A DNA stretch of 34,610 bases from an uncultured Solirubrobacterales bacterium (lineage in GTDB: Bacteria > Actinomycetota > Thermoleophilia > Solirubrobacterales > 70-9), in the NCBI GenBank assembly GCA_903933815.1, contig CAIZLN010000151.1:1-34610 (forward strand), in the 5' to 3' direction. How positions within the stretch are numbered: position 1 is the stretch's first letter; each line of letters starts with the position of its first letter. The position numbers were made by a program, and so were the translations under genes. The notes beneath the pieces were generated by a model that saw nothing but the letters and a program-made list of their open reading frames with translations, was not told the origin of the DNA and made no database searches. Positions 8,843-14,766 of the stretch are shown here, piece by piece.

Positions 8843-9460
8843 GTGCGTTCAAGGCTTCTATCGCGTGACCGGGCATTCTTCGATCTGTTTGCCGAAGCCG
8901 GTCAGAACACCCTGCGAGCCGCCCGCCTGCTCGAAGAGATGATGTCCGAGTGGCCTGACGACTCAGGCCTGAATCGCGAGATCCTGATTACCGAACAGGA
9001 AGGCGACCGGATCACCCACGACATCATCAAGCAGCTCAACACGAGCTTCTTTACTCCTATCGACCGTGATGAGATCTACGGTCTGGCAACCAAGCTCGAT
9101 GATGTCGTCGATTACATCGAAGAGGCGGCCGACTTCCTTGGTCTCTACAAGATCGAAGCACCGATGAGCCAGGCTTACGAGCTGACCTCCATTCTGGTCG
9201 CCTGTTGCCAGCAACTGGAGGGTGCACTCGCCAACCTGCGCAAGTTCCGTGGAATGGATCAGTACCTGATCGAGATTCACCGACTCGAGAACGACGGCGA
9301 CCGGGTCTCCCGCGACGCTGTCGCCGCGCTTTTTTCAACCGGGATAGACCCGATGGTGGTGATCAGGTGGAAGGACGTATTCGCCGTGCTCGAGAAGGCA
9401 ATTGACGCGACCGAGTCGACCGCCCACATCATCGAGGGCATCGTCATCCGGAACGGCTGA
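8843..9460 (+). CDS. DUF47 family PhoU-like protein
   Basis: DUF47 proteins are PhoU-like helical proteins, normally encoded beside the low-affinity phosphate transporter Pit and thought to regulate it. The 205-residue product has the family pattern of acidic metal-site segments: EQEGDRITHDIIKQLN, DEIYGLATKLDDVVDYIEEAAD, and the second set ENDGDRVSRDAV and DVFAVLEKAIDATES. The GTG start is 9 nt after ppk1, with a purine-rich GAGAGGCGAG upstream. No pit gene is in the window; the next gene is an unrelated small membrane protein. It is the second PhoU-type protein in the cluster. A role with ppk1 or with a distant Pit are both possible. Confidence 0.88.
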   Translation: MRSRLLSRDRAFFDLFAEAGQNTLRAARLLEEMMSEWPDDSGLNREILITEQEGDRITHDIIKQLNTSFFTPIDRDEIYGLATKLDDVVDYIEEAADFLGLYKIEAPMSQAYELTSILVACCQQLEGALANLRKFRGMDQYLIEIHRLENDGDRVSRDAVAALFSTGIDPMVVIRWKDVFAVLEKAIDATESTAHIIEGIVIRNG

Positions 9461-9479
9461 GGCTGCCGGGTAGCATGGG

Positions 9480-9836
9480 TTGCGCTTGCTGGTAGCCCGG
9501 AACATCTCGATTATCGCCGTGCTCGCTCTCGGGGTGGCATTCCTGCCCAGGGGCGGGGACATTGCCTCAGCCGTATTCACGGCCATAACCATGGCTTTTC
9601 TCGCGGTGCTCACGTTGGCCGTCTACGGTGCCTCACGGTCAAACAGCACGACCCTGCTCGCCCTTCCAGACTCCCGTCGCTTCGTGCTCTACAGTGCGCT
9701 CGGCCTGATCGTGCTGCTTGTTGCCGGATCCTCGAAGATGTTCGACACCGGGCTTGGCACGCTGGCCTGGATCCTGCTGCTCGGCTCAGCCGTGATCGGT
9801 ATCTGGCTGGTCTGGTCGGAGGCGAAGAGCCTCTGA
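9480..9836 (+). CDS. Small multi-pass membrane protein, function unknown
   Basis: I do not recognise a family. The product of about 118 residues has roughly four hydrophobic segments: near residues 8-23, 28-48, 66-84 and 90-112. The third begins after a short polar loop, SRSNSTTLLALPDSRRF. It ends LVWSEAKSL. The start is unsettled: TTG 9480 or TTG 9486, with a TAGCAT at 9471-9476 that is 3 or 9 nt away, so neither has the usual spacing. It follows the DUF47 gene by 19 nt and its stop overlaps the start proposed for the next gene. Base composition is like its neighbours. Confidence 0.65.
   Translation: MRLLVARNISIIAVLALGVAFLPRGGDIASAVFTAITMAFLAVLTLAVYGASRSNSTTLLALPDSRRFVLYSALGLIVLLVAGSSKMFDTGLGTLAWILLLGSAVIGIWLVWSEAKSL
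9818..9835 (+). promoter_or_regulatory. Ribosome binding site and CTG start of the EEP gene
   Basis: GGAGG at 9818-9822 lies 10 nt before CTG 9833-9835, which overlaps the upstream TGA by two bases. It is the only apparent start signal that preserves the N-terminal catalytic motif of the EEP protein. Confidence 0.6.
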
Positions 9837-10642
9837 ACTGGCGGCTGCTGTCCTGGAACCTGTTCCACGGACGCGACTTCCCTCCGGAGCCCTCGTCCGG
9901 TGGTCCAGGAAGGCGCCTGACTGGACGTCCGGTCAAGGGTGAGGAATACGTTCTGCTCAACCGTGATCTGTTCTACGAGTTCGCGGCACTGCTCTCGGCA
10001 GCCAAGTGGGATGTGGCCCTGCTTCAGGAGGTGCCTGTGCGCTGGGGGGAGCGTCTCGCCGAGGCGACCGGTTCCGAAGGCAGGGTCACGCTGACTGCCC
10101 GCAACTGGATGCGCCCCGTGACCTGGCCGCTGGCCCGCAGTCGACCTCATCTGACCGGAAGCTGGGAGGGGGGCTGCAACCTGATCCTGGTCCGGAAGGG
10201 AAGACCTGGCGCTGAGGTCGTTGACCATCGCACGGCAACGCTGGCGCGACTGCCTGAGAGGCGAGTGGTCTCGATGGTCACCACGGGTGCCGGACTCTGT
10301 GTCGCCAACCTGCATGCCTCAACCGGCAAGGGTGCGGCGGCCGACCTCCTGGAGGCGGCTGAGACCGCGGTGGACTGGGCCGACGGCAATCCACTCGTCC
10401 TCGGGGGAGACTTCAACCTCAGGCCGCGCTCGGCGGACCTGTTCGGCCGGCTGGAGAGTGAGCTCGCTTTTTCTGCCCCGACCGAGCCGGGAGCGATTGA
10501 CCACCTGCTTGTTCGGGGTGCCGAGGTGCTGGATCCGTGTGGGAGCTGGGCACCGGAACGGCGGGACGTACCCGATCCGGAGACGGGCCTGAAAGTCCGG
10601 CTCTCCGATCACAGTCCGGTGGTCTGTCGCATTTCAGCCTGA
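9833..10642 (+). CDS. Endonuclease/exonuclease/phosphatase family protein, probable CTG start
   Basis: Metal-dependent phosphodiesterase fold (EEP: nucleases, phosphatases). All catalytic motifs are present if translation starts at CTG 9833 (269 residues): Asn9 in SWNLFHGR, Glu66 in LLQE, His161 in NLHAS, Asp193 and Asn195 in GDFN, and Asp259-His260 in SDHSP. From 9461 to 10012 this frame has no ATG, GTG or TTG, so the first standard start (GTG 10013) would remove the first catalytic strand and leave 209 residues. The CTG overlaps the previous stop as CTGA and has GGAGG (9818-9822) 10 nt upstream, as in a normal coupled start. The substrate cannot be told from the sequence. No signal peptide was seen. 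Confidence 0.82.
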   Translation: MNWRLLSWNLFHGRDFPPEPSSGGPGRRLTGRPVKGEEYVLLNRDLFYEFAALLSAAKWDVALLQEVPVRWGERLAEATGSEGRVTLTARNWMRPVTWPLARSRPHLTGSWEGGCNLILVRKGRPGAEVVDHRTATLARLPERRVVSMVTTGAGLCVANLHASTGKGAAADLLEAAETAVDWADGNPLVLGGDFNLRPRSADLFGRLESELAFSAPTEPGAIDHLLVRGAEVLDPCGSWAPERRDVPDPETGLKVRLSDHSPVVCRISA

Positions 10643-10644
10643 TC

Positions 10645-10666
10645 ACCCGGCCCGTCACTGGGTTTT
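10645..10666 (+). terminator. Possible Rho-independent terminator after the EEP gene
   Basis: ACCCGG (10645-10650) can pair with CTGGGT (10658-10663), with one G-T pair and a 7-nt loop, followed by a short T run to 10666. The stem is short, so the assignment is tentative. It separates the phosphate block from the pseudopilin genes. Confidence 0.4.
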
Positions 10667-10735
10667 GACCCTTCTCTTGCGGATCCGTTACGCCGCCATA
10701 GCCACCGTTGAGCGGTCTCACCGGATGCTTGTCGC

Positions 10736-11077
10736 ATGTTCCTTCAGAAAGCGACAAGTGATGAGCGCGGCTCCGTCTCCCTTGAGCTCGTCGGTGCGGT
10801 GCCGGTCATCTTGCTCTGTCTTCTGGTGGCAGCGCAGATCACGGCTGGTGGTTACGCACTCTGGTCGGCCGGGCTTGCCGCGCGGGCTGGAGCCCGGGCC
10901 GAGTTGACCGGGCGTGACCCTGCTGGCGCGGCACGTCGCGCCCTGCCGCCGGGTCTCAGCGCCGAGGTCAGGGTGGAAAGTGGGAAAGCGGTAAGGGTTG
11001 GCGTGTTGCTTCCGCGACTGATTCCTGGTCTGCCGAAATCCAGAGTCGTCGGGACGGGCGACTTGGGGGGAGGTTGA
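10736..11077 (+). CDS. TadE-like pseudopilin
   Basis: The 113-residue product has a short basic leader and then ERGSVSLELVGAVPVILLCL. This is the TadE-type prepilin layout: a glycine cleavage site with glutamate five residues later, followed by a single hydrophobic helix, and a mature domain of about 75 residues. TadE proteins are minor subunits of Tad/Flp secretion systems. No SD or TANNNT box is evident before the ATG. It is followed after one base by a second TadE-like gene and then the large TadG-type fusion. No Tad ATPase, TadB/TadC, Flp pilin or prepilin peptidase is in the window. Confidence 0.75.
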   Translation: MFLQKATSDERGSVSLELVGAVPVILLCLLVAAQITAGGYALWSAGLAARAGARAELTGRDPAGAARRALPPGLSAEVRVESGKAVRVGVLLPRLIPGLPKSRVVGTGDLGGG

Positions 11078-11078
11078 T

Positions 11079-11408
11079 GTGCTGACGGACCGCTCCGGAC
11101 AGGCCTCGGTCGAGGCGGTTTGCGGAATCGCCGTGCTGACGCTTACCGGCCTGCTCTGCTTTCAACTGCTGGCAGCCGGATATACGGTCACGATTGTTGA
11201 CGGTGCGGCCGAAGCGGGCGCGGTCGCTCTGGTCCGGGGTCTCCCGGTGAGGTCGGCAGTTCGCGACTCGCTCCCGGGCTGGGCAAGGTCGCGGGTGTCG
11301 ATTCTCCGACTTGGCGAGGCGGTTCATGTCAGGGTCCGTCCACCGTCGCCTTTCGAGTCGGTCGCCGATCGCCTGGAGGTCAGTTCGACAGCGACCGCGA
11401 AGCCCTGA
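11079..11408 (+). CDS. Second TadE-like pseudopilin
   Basis: The 109-residue product starts LTDRSGQASVEAVCGIAVLTL, again with a glycine followed by E at position +5 and then a hydrophobic helix. The remainder is a small basic domain containing VRVRPPSPFE. The arrangement of two small TadE-like proteins followed by a TadG-like one resembles the actinobacterial tad cluster pattern (Rv3655c/Rv3654c type). GTG 11079 starts one base after the previous stop; the overlapping ATG at 11077 is out of frame. The stop overlaps the next ATG, so the three genes are coupled. Confidence 0.7.
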   Translation: MLTDRSGQASVEAVCGIAVLTLTGLLCFQLLAAGYTVTIVDGAAEAGAVALVRGLPVRSAVRDSLPGWARSRVSILRLGEAVHVRVRPPSPFESVADRLEVSSTATAKP

Positions 11409-13384
11409 TGAACAGAATCGTGTTGATGACGACCGTGGGCCGGGCGGGCCGGCTCGTTGAGGCTGCAGCGATCGAGGCAATGGGGTCAGGCGATTCTGCG
11501 GGAGCTGTCGGTTCGCCGCTGCTGATCGAGACGGGTCCGGTCAAGCGGCGTCCGCCGACCCTGCTCGCAACACGTTCTGCCAAGGATCTTGAGGAACGGT
11601 TGCGCGGCGTTGACCCGCAGGCGCGGGTGGCCGCTCGCGGTGCCCTCTGCTTCGCGCAGATTGATGGAGAAGGCAACTACCCGTTTCGGATCAAGGCACT
11701 TCTGGAGAACGCTGGAGATGCGTCGGTGGTGGTACTGGCCTGCCCTTCCGGGCACTACAGGCGGGTACTCGAGGCACTGGGTCGCCGGGTTGATCTCGTT
11801 TTGTTGGTGTCGACTCCTGAACCCTGCCCGGCTGATCGGGCCCTGCTGGATGTTGCTCTCGCTGAGGCCGGTGGGGCTGCTGGATCGGTTGAGACACGTA
11901 TCGAACACCGGGGTCGCATTTCGGCACGTCGCGCGCTCGCTGGCTCCAGGGTGGGGATCTCGCCCCGGCCAGTTGCCGGAGGCGGTTCCTCTGAGTCGTC
12001 GTCGGACATTTCCGGACCGGCCGTCGGACGGCGGCCCGGGCTATGGGGGAGGACTCTGGGCAGCCGTCTGCGGGGGGAGCGGGCGCAGGCGACGCCGCTG
12101 GTACTGGGGTCCGTCTTCGCTCTGGTCGCGGGAGCGGTAGTGCTTGTCGCGGTAGCCGGGGCGATAACAGGCAAGGGGAAGGCCCAGCGGGCGGCAGACC
12201 TCTCGGCTCTCTCGGCGGCGCGCTCGATGAAGGACGACCTTCCCCGCCTCCTGGCTCCGCCGACCCTGCCAAACGGCATGTCCAACCCGGGACACATGCC
12301 AAAGCCCGTTTACCTGACCCGGGCCAGGCTGACTGCGGTCCGGATCGCGACTGCCAACGGGGCGTCTCCGCTCACCGTATCGGTTCGCTTTCCGGACGCG
12401 TTCTCTTTTGCACCTGTGGTCGCCAGGGTCATGATCAGGGTCGCGACCGCCGGTTCCGGGCCTGTCGATCCAGTCTGGGCAAAGGCCCGGGTCGGGGCAC
12501 CGGTGTTATCGGGCGCCGTTCCGGCCTTTGCCAGCGGAGGTGGCTACTCGGGGCCCCTGGCCGAACGTCAGGGATACGGGATGCGTCCTGATGTAGCGGC
12601 CGCGTTCGATCGACTGGTTTCAGCAGCTGCCGCAGCCGGGGTCACGGTGGTGATCAACTCCGCCTTTCGCTCCGACGCGGAGCAGGCGGTGCTGTTTGCC
12701 GCCAACCCTGACCCGCGCTGGGTTGCTCCGCCCGGAACTTCGCTCCACCGTTGTGGCACTGAGCTTGACCTCGGCCCGGATTCGGCATACGGGTGGCTGG
12801 CCGCCAACGCGGGCCGCTTCGGGTTCCTCAAGCGCTACTCCTGGGAGCCGTGGCACTTCGGTTTCACGGCGGGTCCGGAGCCGTGTTCAGAGGCCGGTAA
12901 CCGGGTGGCCGGCCTCGCGGACCGTTCACAGTCACTTCCCGACTCGGTACCTTCGTTTGTGCCAGCCCGCTTCCGCAGGCCGATCCTCGCTGCGGCCATG
13001 AAGTGGGGGGTTTCAGCCGCTCTTCTTTCCGCCCAGCTCATGGCCGAATCGGGCTTTGACCCGAGCGTTGTCTCCAGCGCCGGAGCCCAGGGCATAGCCC
13101 AGTTCATGCCAGGTACGGCCGCGGCCTACGGACTTCGTGATCCGTTCGATCCGGCCCAGGCGATCGAAGCCCAGGCTCACCTGATGAGCGACCTGCTGAG
13201 GCAGTTCGGAGGAAAGCCTGCGCTCGCGCTGGCCGCCTATAACGCCGGTCCGGGCGCCGTATCGCCATGCGACTGCATTCCGGACTACCCGGAGACCCAG
13301 GCTTATGTGGCCCGGATCCTCTCCCTGCTCGGAGGGGCCGGAGCAATCTCCCAGCTGCCAATGGAAATCGAACTGGTCGACTGA
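11408..13384 (+). CDS. TadG-like membrane protein fused to M15 peptidase and lytic transglycosylase
   Basis: A 658-residue multidomain protein with no obvious frameshift. Residues 1-215 are an unrecognised, probably cytoplasmic domain; DASVVVLACPSGHYRRVLEA and RVDLVLLVSTPEPCP faintly recall a CpaE/MinD-like fold without a P-loop (speculative). Residues 222-280 are TadG-like: RGERAQATPLVLGS and a transmembrane helix, without the Glu of TadE. Residues about 400-490 are an M15 (VanY-like) D,D-peptidase with zinc ligands His447, Asp454, His483 and acidic Glu480. Residues about 525-650 are an SLT lytic transglycosylase with Glu547 in MAESGFDP and AYNAGPG at 610-616. The expected topology places both wall enzymes outside, one cleaving peptide bonds and the other glycan. 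The start overlaps the upstream stop. Confidence 0.85.
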   Translation: MNRIVLMTTVGRAGRLVEAAAIEAMGSGDSAGAVGSPLLIETGPVKRRPPTLLATRSAKDLEERLRGVDPQARVAARGALCFAQIDGEGNYPFRIKALLENAGDASVVVLACPSGHYRRVLEALGRRVDLVLLVSTPEPCPADRALLDVALAEAGGAAGSVETRIEHRGRISARRALAGSRVGISPRPVAGGGSSESSSDISGPAVGRRPGLWGRTLGSRLRGERAQATPLVLGSVFALVAGAVVLVAVAGAITGKGKAQRAADLSALSAARSMKDDLPRLLAPPTLPNGMSNPGHMPKPVYLTRARLTAVRIATANGASPLTVSVRFPDAFSFAPVVARVMIRVATAGSGPVDPVWAKARVGAPVLSGAVPAFASGGGYSGPLAERQGYGMRPDVAAAFDRLVSAAAAAGVTVVINSAFRSDAEQAVLFAANPDPRWVAPPGTSLHRCGTELDLGPDSAYGWLAANAGRFGFLKRYSWEPWHFGFTAGPEPCSEAGNRVAGLADRSQSLPDSVPSFVPARFRRPILAAAMKWGVSAALLSAQLMAESGFDPSVVSSAGAQGIAQFMPGTAAAYGLRDPFDPAQAIEAQAHLMSDLLRQFGGKPALALAAYNAGPGAVSPCDCIPDYPETQAYVARILSLLGGAGAISQLPMEIELVD

Positions 13385-13398
13385 CCGATTACAGGCAC

Positions 13399-13404
13399 TA
13401 AGGT
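13399..13404 (+). promoter_or_regulatory. TANNNT box before the MaoC gene
   Basis: TAAGGT lies exactly 7 nt before the ATG at 13412, and there is no SD. It suggests a leaderless transcript separate from the pseudopilin operon. Confidence 0.5.
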
Positions 13405-13411
13405 CTGCCTT

Positions 13412-13882
13412 ATGGAGAGACTTGAGATTTCGGGACCCGAGGCGATTGAGGGGCTCATTGGCAGGTCGGTCGGGCCGACCGAGTGGCGGGAGGTTACTCA
13501 GCAAATGGTCAACCGTTTCGCTGAACTGACCGGGGATCACCAGTGGATCCATGTTGATGTCGAGCGGGCGAGAACGGAGAGCCCCTTTGGCACCACGATC
13601 GCTCATGGAAACCTCACCCTGTCAATGATCGACGGATTCCGGGACCAGCTGATCACGGTTACGGGGGGGTTTCAACTGGGGGTCAACTACGGCTGGGACA
13701 AGGTGCGATTTCCGGCTCCGGTGCCGGTCGGTTCGCGACTCAGGGCTTTAGCTGAACTCGTCGCATCAGAAGACCTGGGCAACGGCTGGTTTCACAATGT
13801 GACCCGGTTCACGGTTGAGATTGAAGGCGGGGAAAAGCCCGTCTGCGTGGCCGACAGCGTTGGTCGTCTGCTCGCCAGCTAA
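13412..13882 (+). CDS. MaoC-like hot-dog dehydratase/hydratase
   Basis: Predicted (R)-specific enoyl-CoA hydratase-type enzyme of the hot-dog fold. The 156-residue product matches the usual single-domain length and shows the hydratase motif: FAELTGDHQWIHVD with Asp42 and His47, then FGTTIAHG with His65. The N-terminal element EISGPEAIEGLIGRSVGPTEW resembles the NodN/MaoC subgroup. It is transcribed toward a crotonase gene on the opposite strand, and both would act on acyl-CoA thioesters. The natural substrate is not evident. Confidence 0.88.
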   Translation: MERLEISGPEAIEGLIGRSVGPTEWREVTQQMVNRFAELTGDHQWIHVDVERARTESPFGTTIAHGNLTLSMIDGFRDQLITVTGGFQLGVNYGWDKVRFPAPVPVGSRLRALAELVASEDLGNGWFHNVTRFTVEIEGGEKPVCVADSVGRLLAS

Positions 13883-13899
13883 GGCGGCAGGACTGTCGC

Positions 13900-14730
13900 T
13901 CAGCGACCCTCGAACACGACTTCGGAAGACCGACCCTCAAGAAAAGCGGCCACCGCCTGGCGCAGGTCTTCGGTGCCCATCGACTCGGCTATGCCGTGGC
14001 GCTCAAGCTGAAGGTGCTCAGCGATGGTGTGGTCGAGGCTGCCATGGACCAGCTGCTTGACCATCTTCACATAATGCGGAGATTTCGCGGCGAGCTTCTC
14101 GGCCTTGGCCTGCGCGCGCCCCATCAGTTCGTTGCCCGGCACTACTTCGGAAACCAGCTTCTCTTCGAGGGCTGCCTGGGCGGTCAGATTCGGGTCGTTT
14201 AGCAGCAGCTCGACGGCCCTGGCCGGTCCGACGACGCGTGGCAGAAAGTAGGTCATGCCACCGTCGGGAGAGGCGCCTATCCGACCGTACGCGCAAGCCA
14301 GAAAAGCATCTTCAGAGCAGATCCGGATGTCGCATGCCAGCGCCAGCGACAGGCCGGCCCCGGCGGCTGGACCGTTGATCGCCGCGATCACCGGGTAAGG
14401 GATGCGCTGCATGTCGATCATGCCCTGATGCAGGGTCTCAGCGCCGGCCCTCACACCGGCAACTATGTCTACGTCCGGTTCCTCGATTCCCTTCTTGAAC
14501 CAGTTGATGTCGCCGCCAGCACAGAAGGCAGCGCCCGCCCCGGTGATGATGAGGGCTCTGAGGTCGGCACAATCAGCCAGCCAGCTGAACACGGTCGGCA
14601 GCTCGAAGATCATTTCCGGGTTCATCGCGTTGAACGACTCGGGCCGGTTCAGGAGCAGCGTTCCGATCTCGCCTTCGATCTCGAGACGCATGGTGTTCAG
14701 GGCCGGGGGAGTTGCGGCTTTAGGACTCAT
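13900..14730 (-). CDS. Enoyl-CoA hydratase/isomerase (crotonase) family protein
   Basis: Crotonase-fold enzyme acting on acyl-CoA. The 276-residue product has oxyanion-hole segments CAGGD (70-74) and INGPAAGAG (118-126). The catalytic region reads YGRIGASPDGGMTYFLPR; the first glutamate of classic hydratases is not apparent, while Asp156 in SPDGG resembles isomerase/PaaG-type members, so isomerase activity is as likely as hydration. The ATG at 14730 is preferred because TAAGGT on this strand ends 8 nt upstream; a TTG at 14739 would overlap that box. It is convergent with the MaoC gene (17 nt apart) and divergent from uvrC (36 nt between starts). Confidence 0.88.
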   Translation of the reverse strand: MSPKAATPPALNTMRLEIEGEIGTLLLNRPESFNAMNPEMIFELPTVFSWLADCADLRALIITGAGAAFCAGGDINWFKKGIEEPDVDIVAGVRAGAETLHQGMIDMQRIPYPVIAAINGPAAGAGLSLALACDIRICSEDAFLACAYGRIGASPDGGMTYFLPRVVGPARAVELLLNDPNLTAQAALEEKLVSEVVPGNELMGRAQAKAEKLAAKSPHYVKMVKQLVHGSLDHTIAEHLQLERHGIAESMGTEDLRQAVAAFLEGRSSEVVFEGR

Positions 14731-14738
14731 CGGCCCCA

Positions 14739-14744
14739 ACCTTA
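14739..14744 (-). promoter_or_regulatory. TANNNT box before the crotonase gene
   Basis: On the minus strand this reads TAAGGT, 8 nt before the ATG at 14730. It lies only 9 bp from the oppositely directed box of uvrC. Confidence 0.45.
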
Positions 14745-14753
14745 TCCAGTGCC

Positions 14754-14759
14754 TACTCT
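14754..14759 (+). promoter_or_regulatory. TANNNT box before uvrC
   Basis: TACTCT lies exactly 7 nt before the GTG at 14767. With the crotonase box it forms a compact divergent promoter. Confidence 0.45.
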
Positions 14760-14766
14760 TTGAGAA

